64,000 bases of DNA from the NCBI RefSeq assembly GCF_014199195.1, contig NZ_JACIJE010000011.1, forward strand, positions 1 through 64,000. Direction: 5' to 3'. This DNA comes from Neoroseomonas alkaliterrae. GTDB taxonomy: Bacteria > Pseudomonadota > Alphaproteobacteria > Acetobacterales > Acetobacteraceae. Position 1 is the stretch's first letter, and each line of letters opens with the position of its first letter. The notes below the pieces were generated by a model. The model did not search any database and was not told the origin of the DNA. It worked only from the letters and a program-made list of their open reading frames with translations. The translations under genes and the position numbers were made by a program. Below are positions 7,869 through 15,878 of this stretch, in pieces.

Positions 7869-9044
7869 ATGCCGCGCCCGCCCGCCATCGCCCGCCGCAG
7901 CCTCCGCCGCGACGACGCCTTCCCGCTCCGCGCCGAGGCGCTCGGCTTCTGCTTCCATTCGCCCGAGGGCCGCGAATACTGGGCGCGCGATGCCTGCTAC
8001 GTGCTGACGCCGGAGGCGGTGGCGCGCATGGAGGCGGCCGCGCGCGAACTCGGCGGCATGATCGCCGCCGCGGTGGATCGCGTCGTCGCGCGCGGCGACT
8101 ACGCCGCCTTCGGCTTCACCCCGCGCCTCGCGGCGCTGGTCGAGCAGTCCCACCGGCTCGGCGAGCCATCGCTCTATGGCCGCTTCGATTTCCGCCTCGA
8201 CCCCGTGGACGGCTCGATCAAGCTCTTCGAGTTCAACGCCGAGACCCCGGCCGCGCTGCTCGAGGCGGCGGTGGTCCAGCTCGCCTGGTTCGAGGAGACG
8301 CCCCCCGGCCCGGACACGCGACCGGGGACCGACCAGTGGAACGCGATCGACGACGCGCTGGTGGCGCGCTGGCCTGAGATGGGCCTGCCGCGCCTCATCC
8401 ACTTCGCCGCCGAGCGCGAGCGCGAGGACGAGATCGCGCTCGTCGCCTACCTGATGGCGACCGCCCGCGCCGCCGGGCACGAGGCCGCGTTCCTGCCGGT
8501 GGACGACATCTCCTGGCAGGAGGAGGCCGGCTTCGTCACCCCCGAGGGCGTGCCGCTCTCCGCCTGCTTCAAGCTCTATCCCTGGGACTGGCTCGACTTC
8601 GAGGAAGGCGGGCGGCTGCTGCCGCTCGGGCGGACGCGCTGGATCGAGCCCGCCCGGCGGATGCTGCATGCGAGCAAGGCGATCCTGGTCACGCTCTGGG
8701 AGATGTTCCCGGGCCATCCTCTGTTGCTGCCGGCCTCGCTCGACCGCGCGGCGATCGAGGGGCCGGCGATCGGCAAGCCGGCGCTGGGGCTCGAGGGATA
8801 CGGGATGCAGGTGGAGGGGACCGAGGCCGATGAATCGACCGAGATCGCGGAGGGTTTGCCTCCATCCCCTACGATCTGGCAACAATGGTCGCCCCTGCCG
8901 GGACACGCGACGCCGGACGGCCTCGCCTACCCCGTCATGGGCGTGTGGATGGTGGGCGACGAGCCGGCCGGCCTCGGGATCCGGGAGGGGGACGACAGGG
9001 TGACGACCTTCGAGGACCGTTTCGTGCCCCATGTGATCCTCTAG
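7869..9044 (+). CDS. ATP-grasp ligase, glutathionylspermidine synthase-like (copy 1)
   Basis: A 391-residue protein of the preATP-grasp/GSP-synthase family (E. coli YgiC/YjfC type), lacking the amidase domain of true Gss. The family joins carboxylates to amines with ATP; the substrate here is unknown. Visible family features are GRFDFRLD followed by KLFEFNAETPAALLEA (about residues 105-137), which holds the usual E-x-N metal-binding pattern. They also include SACFKLYPWDW, a nucleotide-binding lysine region IGKPALGLEGYGM, a Q-containing IWQQWSPLP, and the closing block VMGVWMVG..AGLGIRE...RFVPH. It is the first gene of a packed seven-gene cluster, and copy 2 follows after 10 bases. Family assignment is good; the reaction is not known. 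Confidence 0.85.
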   Translation: MPRPPAIARRSLRRDDAFPLRAEALGFCFHSPEGREYWARDACYVLTPEAVARMEAAARELGGMIAAAVDRVVARGDYAAFGFTPRLAALVEQSHRLGEPSLYGRFDFRLDPVDGSIKLFEFNAETPAALLEAAVVQLAWFEETPPGPDTRPGTDQWNAIDDALVARWPEMGLPRLIHFAAEREREDEIALVAYLMATARAAGHEAAFLPVDDISWQEEAGFVTPEGVPLSACFKLYPWDWLDFEEGGRLLPLGRTRWIEPARRMLHASKAILVTLWEMFPGHPLLLPASLDRAAIEGPAIGKPALGLEGYGMQVEGTEADESTEIAEGLPPSPTIWQQWSPLPGHATPDGLAYPVMGVWMVGDEPAGLGIREGDDRVTTFEDRFVPHVIL

Positions 9045-9054
9045 CCGCGCCGCC

Positions 9055-10239
9055 ATGGCCTACCCGCCCTTCAGCCGCGAGCCGGTCCGCACGCCCTCGA
9101 GCTTCATGGCGCGGCTGCGCGAGCTCACCCTCGACGTGCCCAATGCCGAGGGCGAGCCCTGGTGGGTGACGGACGCCGCCTATGTGATCGGCGAGGCGGC
9201 GGCCGAGGCGCTGCTCGATGCCGCCAACGGCATCCAGAAGCGCTGCTACCAGGCGGTGGAGGAACTCGTCGCCAGCGGCGACTTCGCCTATTTCGGCATC
9301 GCCAACCCGGCGATGCGCACCGCCATCACGCAGTCCTGGCGGGCCAAGGACGCGCCGCTCTACGGGCGGATGGACTTCTCCTTCGCCCCCGACGGCACGC
9401 CCATGCTGATGGACTACGAGGCGGATTCGCCCTTCGGCCTCGCGGAAGCCTCCTTCGTGCAGTGGGAATGGTTCGAGGCCTGGCAGGAGGCCGAGGGACG
9501 CAAGTCGGATTCGCAGGAGAACCTGCTCTACGAGAAACTCTCGGAGCACATCCCGAAGATCGGCCTGCCCTCGCGCTTCGCCATCGCCTGCGGCGGGGAG
9601 ACGGAGCCGAACGGCCGCCCGGCCGACACCACCGAGCATTTCGACGCGCAGTTCCTCGCCGAGATCGCGGCGAAATCGAACCTCGCGGCGCGCATCTGCT
9701 CGATCGAGCAGGTCGGCTGGGACCTCGATGCCCAGCGCTTCACCGACGACCGCGACGAGCCGCTCGAGGCGCTGATCAAGATCTACCCCTGGGACTGGAT
9801 GGAGGAGGAGCCGAACATCGAGGTCGTGCCCGCCTCCCGCACGCGCATCTATCCCGGCGCCTGGGTGCGGCTGCTGGCCGACAAGACCATGATGGCGCTG
9901 CTCTGGCACATGTTCCCCAACGCGCCGAACCTGCTGCCCACCTTCCTCGACCGCCCGCCGCAGGGCGAGTGGGTCGCCAAGCCCCGCCGCGGCTGGGACG
10001 GGGAGCATGTCTACCTCCCCGGCCAGCCCATCGGCGCGGTGCCGGAGGAGGAGATGGGGCCGCTGCTCTACCAGGCGCCCTGCCCGCTGCCGGTCTTCCG
10101 CGCCGGGCGGCGCGAGATGCATTGCGCCGTCTCCGTCTGGATGGTCGGCGGGCAGGCGGCCGGGCTCTCCTTCCGCGAATCGCGCGGGCCGGTCACCGGC
10201 CCGGCCGCGCGCTTCGTGCCCCACATCCTGCGCGGCTGA
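9055..10239 (+). CDS. ATP-grasp ligase, glutathionylspermidine synthase-like (copy 2)
   Basis: A 394-residue paralogue of the preceding protein, with the same block order: GRMDFSFAPDG, a metal-site region LMDYEADSPFG (about residues 121-131), ALIKIYPWDWMEEEPN, WVAKPRRGWDGEHV, and VSVWMVGGQAAGLSFRE...RFVPH at the end. The metal-site region differs from copy 1 and from the usual family pattern: E-x-N-A becomes D-x-E-A. This could mean a changed metal site or substrate, or a specialised partner role. The two copies are diverged, so this is not a recent tandem duplication. A DUF350 gene follows after 24 bases. Confidence 0.85.
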   Translation: MAYPPFSREPVRTPSSFMARLRELTLDVPNAEGEPWWVTDAAYVIGEAAAEALLDAANGIQKRCYQAVEELVASGDFAYFGIANPAMRTAITQSWRAKDAPLYGRMDFSFAPDGTPMLMDYEADSPFGLAEASFVQWEWFEAWQEAEGRKSDSQENLLYEKLSEHIPKIGLPSRFAIACGGETEPNGRPADTTEHFDAQFLAEIAAKSNLAARICSIEQVGWDLDAQRFTDDRDEPLEALIKIYPWDWMEEEPNIEVVPASRTRIYPGAWVRLLADKTMMALLWHMFPNAPNLLPTFLDRPPQGEWVAKPRRGWDGEHVYLPGQPIGAVPEEEMGPLLYQAPCPLPVFRAGRREMHCAVSVWMVGGQAAGLSFRESRGPVTGPAARFVPHILRG

Positions 10240-10263
10240 CGCGCCAAGACAGGGACGCCCCGC

Positions 10264-10689
10264 ATGACCGCCGCCGAGATCCTGGCCTACTTCCCCGCGA
10301 CCTTCCTGAGCTTCCTGATCGCCTTCTCGCTCGGCCTCGTCTTCTGGGTGGCGGGGCTCGTGGTCGTCTCGATGATCACGCCGCATGCGGAACTGACGCT
10401 GCTGCGCGCGGGCAACACGCCCTGCGCGCTGGCCTTCGGCGGCAAGGCGATCGGCATGGTGCTGCCCATCGCCGCGGTGGCGCGCTCGGCGGCCGGGCCG
10501 CTCGACCAGGTGATATGGTGCATCGTCGCGGTTGCCGTGCAGCTCGTGGTCCACCTGATCCTGACCACGCTGCTCGAGGGCCGGCTGAAGCAGGAGATCG
10601 AGGCGAACCAGGTCGGCGGCGGGGCCGTCTTCATCGCCTTCATGCAGATCGGCGCCGGCATCCTGAACAACGCGGTCATGTCGGGCTGA
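10264..10689 (+). CDS. DUF350 family membrane protein (YjfL-like)
   Basis: A 141-residue integral membrane protein with four hydrophobic segments in two similar halves, the layout of DUF350 (UPF0719, E. coli YjfL). Typical stretches are TLLRAGNTPCALAFGGKAIG (about residues 44-63), with the charged and small residues seen between spans, and LEGRLKQEIEANQVGGGAVF before the last span. The function is unknown in all organisms. In E. coli the yjfL gene neighbours a DUF1190 gene (yjfM) and an ATP-grasp gene (yjfC), and the same three families are adjacent here. Confidence 0.85.
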   Translation: MTAAEILAYFPATFLSFLIAFSLGLVFWVAGLVVVSMITPHAELTLLRAGNTPCALAFGGKAIGMVLPIAAVARSAAGPLDQVIWCIVAVAVQLVVHLILTTLLEGRLKQEIEANQVGGGAVFIAFMQIGAGILNNAVMSG

Positions 10690-10701
10690 GGGGCCGGGCC
10701 G

Positions 10702-11790
10702 ATGCCGCGCGACGCCGACCCGCCCGCCCCGCCCCGCCGGCGATCCCGCACGGTGCGGGCCGCCGCGCTGGTCACGATCGGCCTCGGCGCGGCGGGCTGC
10801 GACGAGACGCCGCCGCCCGACCTGCCCGGGCAGACCGAGGCGCGGCTCGACGCCTGCCGCGCGGCGCACCGGCGCCTCTCCCAGGACCCCGCGCGCTGCG
10901 ACGTGCTCGAACAGGTGATCGCGCGCGAGCACGCGGCCTCGCGCCCGGACTTCCGCACCGTCGCCGCCTGCGAGACGGTGTTCGGCCGCGGCGCCTGCGA
11001 GGGCGAGACGCTCGCCGCCACGCCGCCCATCTGGCGCCCCTCGCTCATCGGCTGGATCCGCGCGGCGCCGGACGACCGCCGCTACCAGCCCGTGCTGCGC
11101 GACAAGGACAACCGCCTCTGGGCGCTGCCCGAGCCGGCGCTGCCGGTGCGCGGGGAACTCGCCACCCAGCCCCCGCCGCGGGTGGTGGACCGCGTCGAGC
11201 TGCCCTTCGGGCCGCGCCCGCAATCCTCGCTGATGAACCTCTACTACCAGCTCGCCCCGATCTATCCGGACGAGGCGACCTGCCGCGCCGAATGGCAATC
11301 CTGCGACCGCTCCGACGTGCCGCTGCCCAATCGCTTCGCCACCTCCGCATCCTGCCGCGCCGTCTGGTCGCAATGCGTCGAGGTCGAGCTGCCCGAGGAG
11401 GCGCTCAGCATGGCCGTGGCCGAGGCGCCGCCCGCGACGCAGGGCGGCGGCGGCGCCTCCGGCAGCACAGGCAGCCCGAGGGCGGGCTGGTGGGTGCTGT
11501 ACAACTCCGGCTACCGCTCCTCCTACGCGCGGGGCATCGGGCCGCGCTACCAGGGATGGACCTGGACCGGCGACCGGCGGCCCACCGCCGCCTATCGCCC
11601 CGCCACCGGCACCGGGCCGCTGCAGGCCTGGGACAGCAGCACGCGCCGCCTCGCCACCGCGAACCGCATGGCGGTCTATACCGGCCGCCCGACCACGGGC
11701 GTGACCGGCACGACCGTCTCGCGCCCGGCCTCGACCATCTCCCGCGCGGGTTTCGGCTCGACCGGCCGCGCCTATTCCTCGGGGGGCTGA
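10702..11790 (+). CDS. DUF1190 family lipoprotein (YgiB/YjfM-like)
   Basis: A 362-residue exported protein. A basic N-terminus is followed by a short hydrophobic segment ending LGAAGC, so Cys about 34 is a plausible lipidation site. The mature part has repeated units with paired cysteines, DACRAAHRR...ARCDVLE, AACETVFG.GACEGE, TCRAEWQSCD and SCRAVWSQCVEVE. The C-terminus is rich in Gly, Ser and Thr with SRAGFGSTGRAYSSGG, matching the SRGGFG ending of YgiB/YjfM. At 362 residues it is longer than the E. coli relatives (about 220). It may be the substrate or envelope partner of the ATP-grasp enzymes; that is inference from conserved adjacency only. Confidence 0.8.
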   Translation: MPRDADPPAPPRRRSRTVRAAALVTIGLGAAGCDETPPPDLPGQTEARLDACRAAHRRLSQDPARCDVLEQVIAREHAASRPDFRTVAACETVFGRGACEGETLAATPPIWRPSLIGWIRAAPDDRRYQPVLRDKDNRLWALPEPALPVRGELATQPPPRVVDRVELPFGPRPQSSLMNLYYQLAPIYPDEATCRAEWQSCDRSDVPLPNRFATSASCRAVWSQCVEVELPEEALSMAVAEAPPATQGGGGASGSTGSPRAGWWVLYNSGYRSSYARGIGPRYQGWTWTGDRRPTAAYRPATGTGPLQAWDSSTRRLATANRMAVYTGRPTTGVTGTTVSRPASTISRAGFGSTGRAYSSGG

Positions 11791-11793
11791 GCC

Positions 11794-12408
11794 ATGGCCT
11801 CGGATGCGCGCGGGAACCGGGCGGAACGGAGGGCGGCGGGAGGTGCCGGCGTGCCGCGCGTCGCGGCGGCCCCCGCGCTGTTCACCACCGGGCAGTGGCG
11901 CATCGTCGGCGCGCTGATGCTCTCCGGGCTCGGGTTGCTGCTGGCCGGCACGCTCGTGCCGCCCTCCGGGGGCGGCTACTGGCTCGCGGTGCTCCTGCTG
12001 CCGGCGGTCGGGGTGTTCATCGCCCTGCTGGCGGCCGGCCCGCCGGCGCGCGCCCTCGATGACTGGCTGATGGGCAACAAGGCCAAGCCGGAGCGCGCGC
12101 CGCCGCCACCGCCGCCCGCCGGACTGCCCGAGCCGGCGCGGCTCGCGCTGCAGGCCGCGACGCTGCCGGTGCTGCTCGCCGAGCTCGCCGGCGCGGCCCC
12201 TGCCATGGGCGGGCGCGAGGGCACGGCGGCGCGGGCGCTGCTCCAGGCCGGCGCCGCGGCCCCGGATGGCGAGGCGCGCCGCGCGCTCGCGCGGGAGCTG
12301 CCGCGCCTGCTGCCCCGGCTGGCCGCGGGCGACGCCGCCGCCGCCGCCGAGGCCGAGGCGCTTGCGCGCCAGCTCGCGCAGGGCGCGGCGGGAGGGGCCA
12401 CGGCATGA
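11794..12408 (+). CDS. Unrecognised two-span membrane protein
   Basis: The 204-residue product starts 3 bases after the DUF1190 gene. A short basic N-terminus leads to two hydrophobic segments (about residues 35-55 and 63-82), then a run of prolines (about residues 103-111) and an alanine-rich, probably helical C-terminal region with alternating Arg and Glu. No family is recognised. The stop overlaps the start of the next gene by four bases (ATGA), which supports both being translated. It probably works in the membrane with the other products of this cluster. Confidence 0.7.
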   Translation: MASDARGNRAERRAAGGAGVPRVAAAPALFTTGQWRIVGALMLSGLGLLLAGTLVPPSGGGYWLAVLLLPAVGVFIALLAAGPPARALDDWLMGNKAKPERAPPPPPPAGLPEPARLALQAATLPVLLAELAGAAPAMGGREGTAARALLQAGAAAPDGEARRALARELPRLLPRLAAGDAAAAAEAEALARQLAQGAAGGATA

Positions 12409-12782
12409 GGAATCTCACGCCCGTCCGCCTGTTCCTGGTCGCCGCCGCGGGGCTGATGTTCCTTGGCGGCCTGCTGGTCGCCATCGGCCGGTGGAACCGT
12501 GCCGAAACCGACCGCGCCTTCGTCGAGGCCGCGGCCATGGCGGTGCAGGCGCCGCCGCCGGCGTCGCCCAGCGGCATCCGCTACTGGGCGCCCGCCACCG
12601 ACGGCAACCCGGATCTTTCGCTGCGCATGCGCCTCGATGCGGAGACGCGGATGCGGGCCCTGCCCGCGGCGCCGAGCCCCGCGACCACCGGCATGCCCCG
12701 GCTGCCGCAGCCCGCCCCGGCCCAGGGCGGAGGCAGCAGCAGCAGCAGCGCGCCCGACCGGCCGCAGGCGGTGCCGCGATGA
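12405..12782 (+). CDS. Unrecognised single-span membrane protein
   Basis: The 125-residue product has one N-terminal hydrophobic segment (about residues 8-27: RLFLVAAAGLMFLGGLLVAI). A likely periplasmic region contains a short ordered stretch GIRYWAPATDGNPDLSLRM, and the tail is proline- and serine-rich with low complexity. No family is recognised. ATGA overlaps at both ends (with the preceding and following genes) make it part of one translational unit. The membrane anchor and the coupled starts are the main evidence. Confidence 0.68.
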   Translation: MRNLTPVRLFLVAAAGLMFLGGLLVAIGRWNRAETDRAFVEAAAMAVQAPPPASPSGIRYWAPATDGNPDLSLRMRLDAETRMRALPAAPSPATTGMPRLPQPAPAQGGGSSSSSAPDRPQAVPR

Positions 12783-13363
12783 TCCTCGGCTTCCTCTTCG
12801 TCGCGGGGGCCGTGGGCCTGGTGCTGATGGCCGTCCGGGAGCTGCGCGCGGCCCGGCGTGGCGACTGGGTGCGCGCCGAGGGCACGCGCCTCGTGATCGG
12901 CCCCTTGCCCGGCCAGGACGAGCCGCGCATGACGCTGCAGCGCGACCGGAGCGTGGCCTTCGGCCCCTACTGGGCCACCTGGGATCCGCCGGCCGGCATG
13001 ACCGCGGTGCCGGCGCCCGTGCGCGGCAGCGGCAGCTACCGCGTGCTCGCCGCGGTGGATCTCTCGGGCGAGGACGCGTTCGGGACGGGCGATGCGCGCC
13101 TGGCGCGGACGCTCGCCGGCGCGCTCGGCCGCAGCGCGCTGATCCTCGCGCCCGAGCAGGGGGACAGCCCGATCCTGCTGCACGGCACCACGCGCGGGGC
13201 GCGCGGCAGCGCCGCGGGCATCGGTGTCGAGCAGGCGCAACTCGACCGGCTGATCGAGCTGGTCGGCGACCCCGTCGGGCTGCGGGTGGAGATCGAGCGG
13301 CGGCGCGTGCAGCGCGCCGGCTGGGGCGGCGCGCAGGCGCACCGGCACCGCGCGCGCGGGTAG
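12779..13363 (+). CDS. Unrecognised membrane-anchored protein
   Basis: The 194-residue product has one N-terminal hydrophobic segment (about residues 2-22) and then a soluble domain of about 165 residues. The first half of that domain looks beta-rich (GTRLVIGPLPGQDEPRM, SVAFGPYWATWDPPAG), and the rest contains LSGEDAFGTGDARLARTLAGALG and a basic C-terminus. No family is recognised. The ATG overlaps the previous stop (ATGA) and was preferred over in-frame upstream sequence that is a shadow of the preceding gene. It is the last gene of the ATP-grasp/DUF350/DUF1190 cluster, and a convergent metal ATPase follows. Confidence 0.7.
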   Translation: MILGFLFVAGAVGLVLMAVRELRAARRGDWVRAEGTRLVIGPLPGQDEPRMTLQRDRSVAFGPYWATWDPPAGMTAVPAPVRGSGSYRVLAAVDLSGEDAFGTGDARLARTLAGALGRSALILAPEQGDSPILLHGTTRGARGSAAGIGVEQAQLDRLIELVGDPVGLRVEIERRRVQRAGWGGAQAHRHRARG

Positions 13364-13466
13364 GGCGCGGCCGGATCGGGCGCGTTGACCTCACCCGGCG
13401 CATCCGGCTGCCCGAAGGCGTGGACGCAGACCGGGGGGCGAAGGCCGGACCCGCCGCCGCCGGCGA

Positions 13467-15758
13467 TCACGCCGCGTGGCGCGGCGCCTCGGCCGAGACG
13501 GCGGCCATCATCTCCTCCTCCACGGTCAGGTGCAGGCGCAGCAGCGCCTCCAGCGCGAAGAGGCTGCGCCGCAACTCCGGCACGGCGGCGCGCCAGGATG
13601 CGTCGTCGTCGCCAAGGCGCAGCAGCGTGCCGATGCGTTCGACGAGCGATTCCATCTCCGCATGCATCCGCACCAGCGGCGCCATGGGGTCCTGCCCGCC
13701 GAGGCGGCGCGCCGCCTCGGGGTAGAGCGCGCGCTCCTCCTCGTGCTGGTGCGGCAGCATCTCGCCGCGCAGCCGCGCCTCGAGCGCGGCGAGGCGGGCG
13801 CGCTCCTCCCGCGCCGGGCCGATGCGCTCGGCCGCCTCGCGCAGCGCGTCGGCGATCTGCCTCAGCCCGGCATGCTCGTGCTGCCGTTCGGCGAGGCCCG
13901 CCTCGGGCGAGAGCGCGCCCTGCGCCGCCTCGTCGGCCCCGGGCCGCAGCGCGGTCAGAGCGTAGAGGATGGCGAAGACATCGATCGCCTCCTGCACCAG
14001 CGCGCCGGCGAGCGGCGTCAGCCAGCCCGCCGCGGCCACGCCCATGGCGACGCCCGACATGCCCATGCCGAGCGCGATCGCCGCGAAGGCGACGCGACGG
14101 GAGCGGCGGGCGATGGCGATCGCCTCCGCCACCCGGTCCACGCGGTCCACCAGCAGCACGACATCGCCGGCCTCGGCGGCAGCGGCGGTGCCGTGCGCGC
14201 CCATGGCGATGCCGACATCGGCGGCGGCCAGCGCGGGCGCGTCGTTCACGCCGTCGCCGACCATCACGCTCGGCGCCGCGGCCGATTCCGCGCGCACCGC
14301 CGCGATCTTGTCGGCCGGCGACTGGCCGGCCAGCACCGCATCCAGGCGCAGCGCCCGCCCGATCGGCGCCGCCGCCGCCGCGCGGTCGCCGGTCAGCAGC
14401 ACGATGCGCCGGATGCCGAGGGCGCGCAGGCGGCGGATGGCGCGCGGGGCCTCCTGCCGCATCCCGTCGGCCATGACGAAGGCGGCGGCGACGCGGCCAT
14501 CCACGGCGAGCCAGGCGACCGAACCCGCGGCGGCGGCGACCTGCGCGGCGACACCGAAGCCATTCTGCGGATCGAGCCCGGCGGCATGCAGGAAGCCCTC
14601 CGCGCCGAGCATCAGCGTGTGGCCCTCCACGCTGCCGGTCAGGCCGCCGCCGGGAACCTCGGCGACGGATTCGGGCAGCGGCAGCGCGAGGCCGCGCGCC
14701 TCGGCCGCGGCGACCAGCGCGACCGAGACCGGATGCGTCGAGCCCTGCGCCAGCGCGGCGGCGAGGCGCAGCGCCGCATCGCGGCCGATCGCGGCATCGG
14801 CATCCACCGCCGCGAGGCGCGGGCGGCCCGGCGTCAGCGTGCCGGTCTTGTCGAACAGCACGCTGCGCGCGCGGGCGAGGCGTTCCAGCGCGCCGCCGCC
14901 CTTGACCACGATGCCCCGCCGCGCCGCCCGCCCGATGCCTGCGACCAGCGCGACCGGGGCGGCGAGGATCAGCGGGCAGGGTGTCGCGACGACCAGCACC
15001 GCCAGCGCGCGCACCGGGTCGCCGGTGGCGGCCCAGGTGCCGCCGGCCAGCACCGCGGTGAAGAGGATGAAGCCGACCGCCCAGCGGTCCGCGAGGCGCG
15101 CGAGCGGCGCGCGGGCGGCCGCGGCCTCCTGCGCGAGGCGCAGGATGGCGGCGTAGGTGGAGGCGCCGGCCTCGCGCGTCGCGCGCAGGCGGAAGGCGGG
15201 GCCGGCATTGACGACGCCGCTGCGCAGCGCGGCGCCGCGCCGGAGCATGACCGGCAGCGCCTCGCCGGTCAGGGCGCTTTCGTCGAGGCTCGCCGCCTCG
15301 TCCTCGAGCACGCCGTCGGTCGGCACCGTCTCGCCGGGGCGCACCAGCACGATGTCGCCGGGGCGAAGCACGGCGACGTCCACCTCCTCGATCGCCTCGC
15401 CGGCGATGCGCGCGGCGCGGCGCGGGGCGCGCGCGACGAGTTCGGTCAGCGCCGCGGTGGCGCGGCCTTCGGCCCAGGCTTCCAGCGCCTCCCCGCCGGC
15501 CACCATGAGGCCGATCACCGCGGCGGCCGCCGTCTCGCCCAGCGCCACCGCGCCGAGGATGGCGGCAAGCGCCACCGCATCCACCCCGAGCCGCCCGCCG
15601 AGCAGCGAGCGCAGCAGCCCGGCCGCGACATGCGCCGCGACCGGCAGGGCGGCCGCCGACCAGATCCAGGTGGCGGCCTCGGCCTGACCGCCGAGATGCA
15701 GCACCGCACCCGCCACGAGGCCGGCCATCACCCAGGCGAGAAGGAGGTAGCGACGCAT
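13467..15758 (-). CDS. P1B-type metal ATPase with C-terminal hemerythrin domain
   Basis: A 763-residue heavy-metal transporting P-type ATPase. It has no N-terminal metal-binding domain. The membrane metal site is TPCPLI (Cys about 261), the phosphorylated aspartate is in DKTGTLT (Asp about 303), and the hinge is [16 protein letters not shown]. After the last spans (about residue 600) comes a hemerythrin-like domain with [31 protein letters not shown] and [11 protein letters not shown], supplying His and Glu ligands for a di-iron centre. The TPC motif with a C-terminal hemerythrin domain matches the P1B-5 class (Sinorhizobium Nia, an Ni/Fe exporter). The likely role is iron or nickel efflux with an oxygen- or iron-sensing tail; the metal itself is inferred. 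Confidence 0.9.
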   Translation of the reverse strand: MRRYLLLAWVMAGLVAGAVLHLGGQAEAATWIWSAAALPVAAHVAAGLLRSLLGGRLGVDAVALAAILGAVALGETAAAAVIGLMVAGGEALEAWAEGRATAALTELVARAPRRAARIAGEAIEEVDVAVLRPGDIVLVRPGETVPTDGVLEDEAASLDESALTGEALPVMLRRGAALRSGVVNAGPAFRLRATREAGASTYAAILRLAQEAAAARAPLARLADRWAVGFILFTAVLAGGTWAATGDPVRALAVLVVATPCPLILAAPVALVAGIGRAARRGIVVKGGGALERLARARSVLFDKTGTLTPGRPRLAAVDADAAIGRDAALRLAAALAQGSTHPVSVALVAAAEARGLALPLPESVAEVPGGGLTGSVEGHTLMLGAEGFLHAAGLDPQNGFGVAAQVAAAAGSVAWLAVDGRVAAAFVMADGMRQEAPRAIRRLRALGIRRIVLLTGDRAAAAAPIGRALRLDAVLAGQSPADKIAAVRAESAAAPSVMVGDGVNDAPALAAADVGIAMGAHGTAAAAEAGDVVLLVDRVDRVAEAIAIARRSRRVAFAAIALGMGMSGVAMGVAAAGWLTPLAGALVQEAIDVFAILYALTALRPGADEAAQGALSPEAGLAERQHEHAGLRQIADALREAAERIGPAREERARLAALEARLRGEMLPHQHEEERALYPEAARRLGGQDPMAPLVRMHAEMESLVERIGTLLRLGDDDASWRAAVPELRRSLFALEALLRLHLTVEEEMMAAVSAEAPRHAA

Positions 15759-15824
15759 CGGCGCAGCATGTCACGGAATGCGCCGCGATGCGCGAGGGGC
15801 GGCCGCCGCCCCGGGGCTGCGCCG

Positions 15825-15852
15825 TTGACAGCGCCGGGCGGTGCCTTACGCC
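15825..15852 (+). promoter_or_regulatory. Candidate promoter for the hisD-like gene
   Basis: A perfect -35 hexamer TTGACA (15825-15830) lies 48 bases before the ATG. A weak -10-like TACGCC follows at 15847-15852 after 16 bases. The position in the divergent gap between the metal ATPase and the hisD-like gene fits, but the -10 match is poor. Confidence 0.35.
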
Positions 15853-15878
15853 TTGCACGCAGGCAAGGGAGGAAGCCC

